Positions 42,100-49,852 of a stretch of DNA of 64,000 bases are shown piece after piece (positions within the stretch are counted from its first letter, which is position 1; each line of letters starts with the position of its first letter). Source of the stretch: Dyella thiooxydans (GTDB taxonomy: Bacteria; Pseudomonadota; Gammaproteobacteria; Xanthomonadales; Rhodanobacteraceae); contig NZ_CP014841.1 of assembly GCF_001641285.1 (NCBI RefSeq), positions 620,001-684,000 of the forward strand, given 5' to 3'. Below the pieces are notes generated by a model. That model saw only the letters and a list, made by a program, of their open reading frames with translations. It did no database searches and was not told the origin of the DNA. The position numbers were made by a program, and so were the translations under genes.

Positions 42100-43482
42100 A
42101 TGAGCGGATTCCGCATCGAACACGACAGCATGGGCGAGCTGCGGGTGCCTGCCGAGGCGCTGTACGGCGCGCAGACGCAGCGGGCGATCGAGAATTTCCC
42201 GGTGTCCGGGTTGACCCTGCCGCGTGGCTTCATCCGGGCACTCGGCCTGATCAAGGCGGCAGCGGCCGAAGCCAACCTCGCGCTGGGGCACCTGAAGAAG
42301 CGCCAGGCCGCGGCCATCCGCAAGGCCGCCCAGGCGGTCGCCGACGGCCAGTTCGACGACCAGTTCCCGATCGACGTGTTCCAGACCGGCTCGGGCACCA
42401 GCACCAACATGAATGCCAACGAGGTGATCGCCCACCTGGCCGGCAAGGCCGGCACCAGGGTGCACCCGAACGACCACGTGAACTACGGGCAGAGCTCGAA
42501 CGACGTGATCCCCACCGCGATCCACGTCAGCGCCACCTTGCTGGCCGCCGAAGAGCTGCTGCCGGCCCTGAAGCATCTGAAGAAGACCATCGAGCGCCGC
42601 GCACGCGAGCTGAAGAACGTGGCCAAGACCGGCCGCACCCACCTGATGGACGCGATGCCGGTGACCTTCGGCCAGGAGCTGTCCGGCTGGGCTGCGCAGA
42701 TCGGCGCGGCGATGGAACGCATCGAGGATGCGCTGAAGCGCCTGCGCCGTCTGCCGCAGGGCGGTACGGCGGTAGGCACCGGCATCAATGCCGATCCGAA
42801 GTTCGGCGCCACCTTCGCGCGCGAGCTGAAGAGGCTCAGTGGGCAGAAGTTCGAGACCGCGGCGAACTACTTCGAGGGCATGGCCGCGCAGGATGGTGCG
42901 GTGGAACTCTCCGGCGCGCTGAAGACGCTGGCGGTGGCGCTGATGAAGATCGCCAACGACCTGCGTTGGATGAACTCCGGTCCGCTGGCGGGCCTGGGCG
43001 AAATCGAGCTGCCGGCGCTGCAGCCCGGCTCGTCGATCATGCCGGGAAAGGTGAACCCGGTGATCCCGGAGGCGACCGCCATGGTGGCGGCGCAGGTGAT
43101 TGGCAACGACGCCACCATCACCATCGCCGGGCAGTCCGGCAATTTCCAGCTCAACGTGATGCTGCCGCTGATCGCCTACAACCTGCTGCAGTCGATCGGG
43201 TTGCTGGCCAATGTGTCGCGCCTGCTGGCGGACAAGGCCATCGATGGTTTCAAGGTGAATAAAGCGCGGGTAGACGAGGCGCTGGCGATGAACCCGATCC
43301 TGGTCACTGCGCTGAACCCGGTGATCGGCTACGAGAAGGGCGCCGCGACGGCCAAGCAGGCCTACAAGCAGAAGCGCCCGATCATGGACGTGGCGCTGGA
43401 GACCACCGGGCTGTCGAAGGACGAATTGAAGAAACTGCTCGACCCAGTGGCCTTGACCAAAGGGGGCATCCACGGTCGGTGA
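42100..43482 (+). CDS. fumC: Fumarate hydratase class II
   Basis: FumC hydrates fumarate to malate without an iron-sulfur cluster and so works under oxidative stress. The protein is 460 aa, the usual length. The signature GSSIMPGKVNPVIPEATAM is near residue 312, and the family region TGSGTSTNMNANEVIAHLAG is near 97. The active-site His lies in KTGRTHLMDAMPVTFGQE (about 180-197). ATG at 42100 follows CAGGGAG; an upstream in-frame ATG at 42037 is not supported. A TATAGT at 42067-42072 may be the -10. The 5' region contains the REP-type element. Confidence 0.97.
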   Translation: MSGFRIEHDSMGELRVPAEALYGAQTQRAIENFPVSGLTLPRGFIRALGLIKAAAAEANLALGHLKKRQAAAIRKAAQAVADGQFDDQFPIDVFQTGSGTSTNMNANEVIAHLAGKAGTRVHPNDHVNYGQSSNDVIPTAIHVSATLLAAEELLPALKHLKKTIERRARELKNVAKTGRTHLMDAMPVTFGQELSGWAAQIGAAMERIEDALKRLRRLPQGGTAVGTGINADPKFGATFARELKRLSGQKFETAANYFEGMAAQDGAVELSGALKTLAVALMKIANDLRWMNSGPLAGLGEIELPALQPGSSIMPGKVNPVIPEATAMVAAQVIGNDATITIAGQSGNFQLNVMLPLIAYNLLQSIGLLANVSRLLADKAIDGFKVNKARVDEALAMNPILVTALNPVIGYEKGAATAKQAYKQKRPIMDVALETTGLSKDELKKLLDPVALTKGGIHGR

Positions 43483-43515
43483 GCCGACAATCGGCGATGC
43501 GCGCAGCGTCTGGAC

Positions 43516-43947
43516 TCAACCATGCGCGGCGATGCGGGGCCAGCGCCACGCATACCAGACCACCAGCAAATGCAGGACGATCTCGACCACCGCCATGGCC
43601 TCGTAGAACACCCACCCACCGGGCATGAAGAGGATCACGATGACGGTGTAGGCCAGTCCGAGCAGGATGTTGAGCGGCCGATTGATCGCTGGCCTGAGTG
43701 CGAGCGACAGAAACACCATCAGCGCAGGAAAGGTAACCAGCGCCGCCGTGCCGAACAGCACGCCCTGGGTGGTCGGGCCCAGCGAGCCCATCTGGCCATT
43801 GAACATGGCCTTCAGCGTACCCGGCACGAACAGGCCGAAATAGTCGCCGTAGATGTAACAAAACATCACTGAGGTCCACAGCGCAGCAAGCTTCAGTTGA
43901 ACGGGAGCGCGCCAGTGCTCCAGTGACCGCCTTGGGGTGCCATCCAT
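43516..43947 (-). CDS. Four-helix membrane protein, DUF6326-like
   Basis: The protein is 143 aa. Hydrophobic segments lie at about residues 20-42 (LKLAALWTSVMFCYIYGDYFGLF), 58-82, 87-107 and 110-132, so about four membrane spans. The pattern with YIYGDYFGLF after the first helix and LNILLGLAYTVIVILFMPGGW in the third is that of DUF6326-family proteins, of unknown function. ATG at 43947. It lies about 110 bases after the PDZ gene on the same strand and could be part of the same unit, but the spacer is GC-rich and may hold a separate promoter. Confidence 0.7.
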   Translation of the reverse strand: MDGTPRRSLEHWRAPVQLKLAALWTSVMFCYIYGDYFGLFVPGTLKAMFNGQMGSLGPTTQGVLFGTAALVTFPALMVFLSLALRPAINRPLNILLGLAYTVIVILFMPGGWVFYEAMAVVEIVLHLLVVWYAWRWPRIAAHG

Positions 43948-44056
43948 GGTGAATCTCCGATAGTTGGAAAAGGGGGCAGATCACACCCTGGTTGGCAACG
44001 TGAGGTGCCTCGCAGGAGCTTGCCGGCGGCCGGTGTGTGCGGAAACGACGACGCCA

Positions 44057-44467
44057 TCAATGGTGTCCCGGCGAACCGGACCAGGGGTGCGGATGCACCA
44101 GCGCACCGAGTTTCCCGGCGGCGAGCGCGACATCCATGGCATGCCCCCTGCGTTCGAGCGTGAGCTTTACCGGGTCCTGCATGTGCGCGTTGGCGTAGGT
44201 CACCAGATCCTTTACGTGTGCGACGGAGTGGCCGTCGACGGCGGTGATGCAATCGCCCTCGTGCAGCCCATCGCGGCCGTCAGGTGCGATCGTGGCAACC
44301 ACGACGCCGTTGCCGTCCTTCGAGGACAGGTCAAGGGCCTGGCCGTTGGCTCCCTTCCAGGTCAGGCTCTCGGCGGTGCCGTGCATGCTGACGTACCAGC
44401 CGGCATGGGCGGGGGCGGCCAGTGCTGCGGCCAGGGCGAATGCGGCGCTCAGCGCGATATGGCGCAT
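44057..44467 (-). CDS. Exported small PDZ-domain protein
   Basis: The protein is 136 aa. It has a clear signal peptide (residues 1-22, MRHIALSAAFALAAALAAPAHA) and a single PDZ-like domain (about 45-115), with GVVVATIAPDGRDGLHEGDCITAVDGHSV as the GLGF-like and substrate-groove region. No protease domain is attached. A His/Pro-rich end (VHPHPWSGSPGHH) could bind metal, but that is speculation. Start ATG at 44467. It follows the DUF2884-like lipoprotein gene by 57 bases and is probably part of the envelope operon. Confidence 0.8.
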   Translation of the reverse strand: MRHIALSAAFALAAALAAPAHAGWYVSMHGTAESLTWKGANGQALDLSSKDGNGVVVATIAPDGRDGLHEGDCITAVDGHSVAHVKDLVTYANAHMQDPVKLTLERRGHAMDVALAAGKLGALVHPHPWSGSPGHH

Positions 44468-44524
44468 GGTTCTCTCCGTGAAATGTCCGTGCTCCCCTGA
44501 AGGGGGCTTCCCGCGGCAGTGCGG

Positions 44525-45232
44525 TCAGTCGTTGTCGCTGTCGTCGTCGTGGATATCCTTGCCGCAGTCGTCCACGTCCTTCTGCGTCATGGTGGCGTAG
44601 GGGCGGAACTCCGGCATCGACGCGGCCAGTTTCTGTTGCGAGGCGAGCATCTCGGGCATGCGTCCGCACAGCTTGAGCGCGGCCGCCTTGATCTGCTCGG
44701 TCTGTGGCTTGATCCGCGCTTCGATGTCCTTGTCGCTCTTTCCGGTCAGTGCGCCCCAGATGGCTTCCTTGGCGGCCTGCGTACCGATGGCGGCGCCGCT
44801 GGCGCCGATGTCCATGCCGGCCTCGGCGACTCCGATGATCTGCTGGCGGTAGTCCAGCAGCATGGTGTGCTGTTCCGGCGTGGCCGACACGGTCTTGCCG
44901 GCGATCACCAGGTCGCCCTGCGGGGTGATCACTGCCTTGGGTCGATCGCTGGGGGCGCGGTTGTCGTCATGATCGTTGCCGACGTTGACGTGGACATTGC
45001 TGATGTCGATGTCCTGCGTGGCCAGCTCGCGCTTGGCCTGGTCGATGCCCTTCTGTACCTGTTCGGCGATGAACGAGGGCGAGGTCTTCTGCTGGACCTC
45101 TTTCGCCGCGTCGGCCAGGCCGCTGGAGGCACTGGAGGCGGCGGAGTCGGTCTGGTCGGTGTGGCCGCACGCCGCGAGGGGCAGGGTGAGCGCCAGGGCC
45201 AGCAGGCCGGTGGTGACTGCATTGCGTTTCAT
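44525..45232 (-). CDS. DUF2884 (YggN-like) lipoprotein, second copy
   Basis: The protein is 235 aa. An N-terminal signal ends in a lipobox LPLAAC (Cys about 22), so it is a lipoprotein. A following Ser/Ala linker, an acidic Asp-rich stretch, and the motif AVITPQGDLVIAGKTVSATPEQHTMLLDYRQQ (about 103-134) match the DUF2884/YggN family. A helical region and a Cys pair (LKLCGRM and DDCGKD) follow, and it ends in an acid tail (DDDSDND). The function of the family is not known. It is the tandem paralogue of the gene at 45291, with the same Cys pair and tail. Start ATG at 45232. Confidence 0.8.
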   Translation of the reverse strand: MKRNAVTTGLLALALTLPLAACGHTDQTDSAASSASSGLADAAKEVQQKTSPSFIAEQVQKGIDQAKRELATQDIDISNVHVNVGNDHDDNRAPSDRPKAVITPQGDLVIAGKTVSATPEQHTMLLDYRQQIIGVAEAGMDIGASGAAIGTQAAKEAIWGALTGKSDKDIEARIKPQTEQIKAAALKLCGRMPEMLASQQKLAASMPEFRPYATMTQKDVDDCGKDIHDDDSDND

Positions 45233-45290
45233 GGAAAGCCTCCCTGTTCGTGATGGAGCGGCGACCGCAATCGTGCGGTCGGCGGGTGGG

Positions 45291-45854
45291 TCAGTCGTTG
45301 TCGTCCTTGCGGCACTCGTCCACGCTGGCCGCGGTGATGAGGTTGCCGTAGGGCTTGAAGGCCGGTAGCTGGTCGGCCAGCTGGCCCTGCACGGCACGGA
45401 TGCCGGCCATGTCGTCGCAGATCTTCATGGCCGACTGCTTGACCTTGTCGGCCTGTGCCTGCACGCGGTCCTCGACGGACTTGTCGTCGCCGCCAGCGAT
45501 GCTGGACACCGCACCCTTGAGCGCCTCGCCGGCGATCGCCGCACCGGCCTTGCCGGTCGCCAGCCCGTGCTCGCGCACGGCGGAGGCGTCTGCGTAGTAC
45601 TGCACCAGCAACGCGCGCTGCGCGGGTGTCAGATCGACCGGCTTGCCGTCCACGGCGAAGTCGCCGTTGGCGCGGATGGTGGCGCGGGGTGCGTCGTCCG
45701 CACGCAGGGTGACCCGGTCGTGGGCAACGCGGATGGCGCCGTTCTCGATACTGGTGTTGCCGGCGGAAACCAGGGTGAAGTGGTCACCCTGTCCATCGCA
45801 GCCGATCAGCAGTGTCGCGGCCAGGGCCAGTGGAACGAGTCGCACGAGTTTCAT
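45291..45854 (-). CDS. DUF2884 (YggN-like) lipoprotein, first copy
   Basis: The protein is 187 aa. Signal peptide ends in LLIGC (Cys about 19), a lipobox. The body has IENGAIRVAHDRVTLR and ATIRANGDFAVDGKPVDLTPAQRALLVQYY (about 58-87), the DUF2884 core, then a helical part, a Cys pair (MKICDDM, DECRKD) and the end KDDND. The spacing of these parts matches the longer paralogue at 44525, so the pair arose by tandem duplication. Start ATG at 45854 has CCGGAG upstream. An intrinsic terminator (45886-45912) separates it from the ABC permease. Confidence 0.8.
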   Translation of the reverse strand: MKLVRLVPLALAATLLIGCDGQGDHFTLVSAGNTSIENGAIRVAHDRVTLRADDAPRATIRANGDFAVDGKPVDLTPAQRALLVQYYADASAVREHGLATGKAGAAIAGEALKGAVSSIAGGDDKSVEDRVQAQADKVKQSAMKICDDMAGIRAVQGQLADQLPAFKPYGNLITAASVDECRKDDND

Positions 45855-45885
45855 GGGGTACTCCGGAGATCCTTTGCCGGGAAAG

Positions 45886-45912
45886 AAAACGCGGCGGCCT
45901 TGCGGCCGCCGC
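45886..45912 (-). terminator. Intrinsic terminator between ABC permease and lipoprotein genes
   Basis: On the minus strand GCGGCGGCC (45912-45904) pairs with GGCCGCCGC (45899-45891) over a four-base loop and is followed by GTTTTCTTT. Transcription of the lipoprotein genes therefore needs read-through or a promoter of its own within the short spacer. Confidence 0.65.
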
Positions 45913-45929
45913 AACGGGGAGAACTTGCT

Positions 45930-46895
45930 TCAGCTGTCGTCGCGCCAGCGGCGGAACCAGATGGCACCGGCGATCAGGCCCGCACCGACCACCACACCAA
46001 TCCACAGGTTGGGCGTTTCGATCGCCGCCCAGCTGCGGCTGAGGTTCATGATGTCCAGGCCGCTCTCGCCGTTGATGGTCAGCGCATGCGGGCTGCCGTT
46101 GTAGGCAGTGAAGCTGCCGCCAGGGAACACGCTGAACAGGCCGCGGACCACGATTTCCTTCCAGAACCAACTGGTCGGCAGGTTGAACAGGCCCATGATG
46201 CCGAACCAGCTGATCAGCAGGCCCGAAGCCACCGGCAGCACCACCGCCCAGAGGAAGGGCTTGGTCCGCGCCCAGGCCGAGCACAGCAGCAGCCAGCCGG
46301 CGGAGGGCAGGGCCCACAGCACGTACACCGGGATGTAGCCGAGCAGGTTGCCCATGACCCGGAACGGGTGGGCCAGGGTGAGCAGCTGCCACACGTTGAC
46401 GCCGTGGAAGGACAGCGTGATCGCCACGATCACCAACTGGGCGAAGCCCGCGGCGATGCCAGCCAGTACCGCGATGACCGGGGCCAGCACGGTGGCGCTG
46501 ACCAGCTTGGACAGCACCGTGCTGGTGTCGGAGATCGGCAGCGACTTCCAGAACAGGATGCTGCGGTCACGACGGTCGTCGTACAGGGCGCCCAGGCAGT
46601 AGAAGAACACCACGAAGCCCAGTACCACGGTGATGATCGCCATCGAGGAGTACATGGCGACGTCCAGTGCGATGCCGACCTTGCTCATGTCGCCTGCGTC
46701 CATCTGCGACATCACGTTGCGCAGCTCACCGCTGGCGCCGAAATTGATGCCGTGGCGGGCGCCGATTACCTCGGCGGCAATGATCCCCATCAGGTTCAGC
46801 AGCAGGAACACGCCGCCGGTGATCACCGGCGCCCACAGGAAGCCGCCGCGGTGCTCCCAGAACTCGCGCTTGACGAGCCAGAGGAAGGTTTTCAT
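45930..46895 (-). CDS. ABC transporter permease (ABC-2 type), YtrA-operon type
   Basis: The protein is 321 aa with about six hydrophobic segments (residues about 20-45, 77-106, 130-160, 170-195, 198-225 and 290-310). The N-terminus MKTFLWLVKREFWEHRGGFLW is that of ABC-2 permeases, cytoplasmic side first. A large loop (about 45-75) could face outside. It overlaps the ATPase gene by four bases (ATGA), so the two are coupled. The substrate is unknown; ABC-2 exporters of this type in YtrA-regulated operons are linked to envelope stress in other bacteria. Confidence 0.88.
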   Translation of the reverse strand: MKTFLWLVKREFWEHRGGFLWAPVITGGVFLLLNLMGIIAAEVIGARHGINFGASGELRNVMSQMDAGDMSKVGIALDVAMYSSMAIITVVLGFVVFFYCLGALYDDRRDRSILFWKSLPISDTSTVLSKLVSATVLAPVIAVLAGIAAGFAQLVIVAITLSFHGVNVWQLLTLAHPFRVMGNLLGYIPVYVLWALPSAGWLLLCSAWARTKPFLWAVVLPVASGLLISWFGIMGLFNLPTSWFWKEIVVRGLFSVFPGGSFTAYNGSPHALTINGESGLDIMNLSRSWAAIETPNLWIGVVVGAGLIAGAIWFRRWRDDS

Positions 46896-47749
46896 TGGTA
46901 AGTCCCCTTCATGGTGGCGACGAACAGGTCGCTGACGGACGGCCGGCGGGTCTCGCCCAGGCCCTCCAGCACGGCCCGGTCGGCGCCGTCGAACAGGAAA
47001 ATGCTCTTGCCGAACACGGTGCGCTCGTCGATCGGACGCAGGGCGCGTGCGGCTTCGGCGCGATCGGCGCTCACCATCACTTCGACGAAGCGGTCGCCCA
47101 TGGCGTCCATGTCGGTGTCCAGCACGATCTTGCCGTCGCGGATGAACATCAGGTCGGTGAGGATGTGCTCGATCTCCTCCACCTGGTGGGTGGTGACGAT
47201 GATCGTCTTGTCCTCGTCGAAGTAGTCCTCCAGCAGGCGCTGGTAGAACTCCTTGCGGTAGAGGATGTCCAGGCCGAGCGTCGGCTCGTCCAGCACCAGC
47301 AGGCGGGCGTCGATCGCCATCACCAGGGCCAGGTGCAGCTGCACGATCATGCCCTTGGACATCTGCTTCACCCGCTGGTTGGGGGTGAGCTTGGTGCGCT
47401 TGAGCAGGGCCTCGCACTTGGCGCGGTCGAAGCGCGGGTGGATCGCCTCGACGAAGTCGATCGCGTCGTGCACCTTCATCCAGCGCGGCAGCACGGCCAC
47501 GTCGGCGATGAAGCAGACCTGTTCCATCAGCTTGTTGCGCTGGGTGCGCGGGTCCAGCCCGAGCACGTGCAGTTCGCCTTCGAACGGGGTCAGCCCGAGG
47601 ATGGCCTTCAGCGCGGTGGTCTTGCCGGCGCCGTTCGGGCCGATCAGGCCCACGATGCGACCGGACTCGATGGTGAAGCTCGCGTCGTCCAGGGCGATCG
47701 TGTTCTTGTAGTGCTTGCGCAGGCCGCGCGCGGTGATCACGGCGTTCAT
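46892..47749 (-). CDS. ABC transporter ATP-binding protein
   Basis: The protein is 285 aa. The Walker A motif GPNGAGKTTALKAILG lies near residue 39, the signature region reads QMSKGMIVQLHLAL (a variant of LSGGQ common in the YtrB-type subfamily), Walker B is LLVLDEPTLGLD near 150, and the switch His is in IIVTTHQVEEIEH. Start ATG at 47749 overlaps the GntR gene stop by four bases (ATGA). It forms an exporter with the permease encoded next. Confidence 0.95.
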   Translation of the reverse strand: MNAVITARGLRKHYKNTIALDDASFTIESGRIVGLIGPNGAGKTTALKAILGLTPFEGELHVLGLDPRTQRNKLMEQVCFIADVAVLPRWMKVHDAIDFVEAIHPRFDRAKCEALLKRTKLTPNQRVKQMSKGMIVQLHLALVMAIDARLLVLDEPTLGLDILYRKEFYQRLLEDYFDEDKTIIVTTHQVEEIEHILTDLMFIRDGKIVLDTDMDAMGDRFVEVMVSADRAEAARALRPIDERTVFGKSIFLFDGADRAVLEGLGETRRPSVSDLFVATMKGTYQ

Positions 47750-48120
47750 GCGGGTTTCTCCGTGCCGTCGCCGGCCTCTCGCAACAGGGTTTTCAGGTCG
47801 AGCCCGAGCCGCTGCAACCGGGCAAAGAGGGTCGGCCACTCCTCGCGCAGGAAGCGCTCGCGCTCGGACTTGAGCAGTGCCTCACGCGCTCCATCGTTGA
47901 CGAACATGCCCAACCCCCTCCTTTTTTCAACCAGTTGATCGTCGACCAGCTCCTGATAGGCCTTGGAGACGGTCAGCGGATTGATCTGGAAATCCGCTGC
48001 CACCTGGCGTACCGACGGCAGCGGGTCGCCCTCGTTCAAGGCGCCGTCCAGGATCATCGCCACCACGCGTTCGCGCAGCTGGCGGTAGATCGGGACGCTG
48101 TCGTTCCAGGTGATGGTCAT
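47746..48120 (-). CDS. GntR-family repressor, YtrA subfamily
   Basis: The protein is 124 aa: an N-terminal winged helix (1-75, SVPIYRQLRERVVAMILDGALNEGDPLPSVRQVAADFQINPLTVSKAYQEL) and only a short helical tail (about 76-124), as in the YtrA group of GntR regulators. Such proteins repress neighbouring ABC transporter operons. Here it is followed by ATPase and permease with overlapping codons and preceded by a small secreted-protein gene. The palindrome over the upstream promoter at 48482-48505 is a good candidate for its site. Start ATG at 48120. Confidence 0.93.
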   Translation of the reverse strand: MTITWNDSVPIYRQLRERVVAMILDGALNEGDPLPSVRQVAADFQINPLTVSKAYQELVDDQLVEKRRGLGMFVNDGAREALLKSERERFLREEWPTLFARLQRLGLDLKTLLREAGDGTEKPA

Positions 48121-48124
48121 GAAG

Positions 48125-48451
48125 TTATTCCTTGGTGCTGATGCGGCCGAGCTTCTTGCCGAACGAATAGTAGGGCATGGCCATCGGCGCCCCGATCAGC
48201 GGCAGGTCGGCTTCGGCGCGGACGCCCAGTCCGCCCGGAGCCGGCTGGCCGGTTACCTCGGTGACGGCGGTCAGCGCGGCGGCACGCATTTCCTCGGCCG
48301 ACGGGGTGACGTTGACGGGGGCCAGGTCGATCACCTTGACGCCGTTGATCTCGGCGACCGGGACCACGGTGATGCTGTGGTTGACGGCGGCGAGGCTGGC
48401 GGCGGTGATCAGGACGGCGGCGGACAGCGCGAGCAGGTTCGGTGCTTTCAT
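48125..48451 (-). CDS. Small exported hypothetical protein, first gene of the YtrA/ABC operon
   Basis: I do not recognise this 108-aa protein. Residues 1-22 look like a signal peptide (MKAPNLLALSAAVLITAASLAA), after which a beta-like segment SITVVPVAEINGVKVIDLAPVNVTP follows. The remaining part has no membrane segment. ATG at 48451 is preceded by AAAGGAG. The stop lies four bases before the GntR gene ATG, so it is the first gene of the operon driven by the promoter at 48495-48522. It may be a cargo, sensor or adaptor protein of the transporter. Confidence 0.7.
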   Translation of the reverse strand: MKAPNLLALSAAVLITAASLAAVNHSITVVPVAEINGVKVIDLAPVNVTPSAEEMRAAALTAVTEVTGQPAPGGLGVRAEADLPLIGAPMAMPYYSFGKKLGRISTKE

Positions 48452-48481
48452 GACGAGTCTCCTTTAGTGATCTCGTGGACC

Positions 48482-48522
48482 GGTGTTGTAGTGAACTATA
48501 ACACCACATTTCGAGCCGTCAA
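48482..48522 (-). promoter_or_regulatory. Promoter and operator of the YtrA/ABC operon
   Basis: On the minus strand a -35 TTGACG (48522-48517), a 16-base spacer and a -10 TATAGT (48500-48495) form a strong promoter. A nearly perfect inverted repeat, GGTGTTGTAG-N4-CTATAACACC (48482-48505, 9 of 10 pairs), overlaps the -10 and start site, as expected for autorepression by the YtrA-type GntR protein. Confidence 0.7.
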
Positions 48523-48531
48523 TAGATCGCA

Positions 48532-49150
48532 TCGAAATTCACAACATGACTGATGGCCTATGCCGGGAGCCTCGTGTTTGCGCCGTTCCACCAGCGGGAG
48601 CCGTTTCGCTCGGCCTCTCGCGTCCGGCGCCAGGGTGGGATTCCCGGTTCTTCGGCCGGCCGGAAAGGTCCCGGCGGGTCGATCCGGAAGCGAGCAAGGC
48701 GTTGATGGACGGCGCGGCAGGGTTGCGGGCGTCAGGGGGCTCGGGACAAGCGGTTCCCATGCGGTTGCCCCCGGTTTGGCGCCTGCACGGCGCGACGGCT
48801 CGGGCCGCAAGGAAGAAGCCCGGGCGTGAAGCGTCGGTACCGTTATCGCGAAAGGGGGCGGGATGCGGACGGTGGGCGCGGATCGCGATGCCATGCCACT
48901 ACGGCGCGTGGACGGGGTGCCCAGGCGTCCGGGGCGTCCACGCGGGAGCGGCGGCGGATCCGGCAGCAGCGGTCAGCGGGCGGCCGACCGGTGCGGGGAC
49001 ATGGGGAATGCGCGGTGGGATTGGAGGATCGGGCTCGTGCCGGTGGCATCGACGTACGGGCGATTCGCCGGGACGGGCACGTCTGGATACCGGCCGCCAG
49101 CCGTCGGCGACGCCTTGTCCGCGGCGCCGACGGGGATGCGCAGCGGGGGA
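48532..49150. other. Gene-free stretch of about 620 bases
   Basis: Several short open frames run through this region on both strands, but none has a convincing start, ribosome site or protein-like sequence. The composition is Arg/Pro/Gly-rich in every frame. The segment from about 48550 to 48840 looks like a dispersed intergenic sequence rather than a gene. I see no RNA gene. Confidence 0.5.
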
Positions 49151-49735
49151 TCAGGCCGCCTTGCGGAGGACCAGCTGGCCGATGCTCGTGTTGGCCTGCT
49201 CGAGCGCCTTCTGACGGGCCTCGTCGCCCATCGCTACGCCCTCGGCGCGGACAAACTCCAGATCGGTAATGCCGATGAAGCCCAGCGCGGTGCGCAGGTA
49301 GTTTTCCTGGAAGTCCATGGCCGCGGCCGGACCCTGGCTGTAAATCCCGCCACGCGACGAGGCGATCACCACGCGCTTGCCACCGGCCAGTCCCTCGGGG
49401 CCGTTGGGGCCGTAACGGAAGGTGCGGCCGGCCACCATGATGCGGTCCAGCCACGCCTTCAGCGTGCTGGTAATGGAAAAGTTGTACATCGGCGCGCCGA
49501 GCACCACGATGTCGGCGGCCAGGAACTGCTGCAGCACGGCTTCGTCCTTCTGGGCGGCCTCGCTGCTGGCGTCGGCGTGCGGTTGCCAGTGCGGCAGCGG
49601 TTCGGCGGCAAGGTCGCGATAGGTAACGGTACTGGCCACACCGTCGCGGCGGAGCTGGGCGACGATCGAAGCAGTGAGCTGGCGCGAGACGGAATGTCCG
49701 CCGAGGGCGCTGGTATCGAGATGCAGGACGTTCAT
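49151..49735 (-). CDS. azoR: FMN-dependent NADH-azoreductase
   Basis: The protein is 194 aa of flavodoxin-like fold and reduces azo dyes and quinones. The FMN phosphate loop SALGGHSVSRQL (about residues 9-20), APMYNFSITSTLKAWLDR (about 92-109, the AzoR motif) and SSRGGIYSQGP (about 139-149) are all present. ATG at 49735. It is divergent from a LysR-type gene; the 117-base spacer contains ATTG-N4-CAAT (49792-49803), a candidate LysR site. This layout suggests regulation by the LysR protein. Confidence 0.93.
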   Translation of the reverse strand: MNVLHLDTSALGGHSVSRQLTASIVAQLRRDGVASTVTYRDLAAEPLPHWQPHADASSEAAQKDEAVLQQFLAADIVVLGAPMYNFSITSTLKAWLDRIMVAGRTFRYGPNGPEGLAGGKRVVIASSRGGIYSQGPAAAMDFQENYLRTALGFIGITDLEFVRAEGVAMGDEARQKALEQANTSIGQLVLRKAA

Positions 49736-49852
49736 GGGAATCCTCGTTTTCATGCCAATGCCGGGCGTTCCGGCGCTGGATGAAACGATAGATTGGAAAC
49801 AATTAATGGATAAGACGGGTATTTCGGGACGTATAGTCCTAAAAGGGAAACA

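Noticed and set aside
48546-49214. 222-codon frame in the spacer before azoR
   Set aside because: It overlaps the azoR 3' end, has low-complexity Arg/Gly/Ala content and no ribosome site; kept only as part of the intergenic note.
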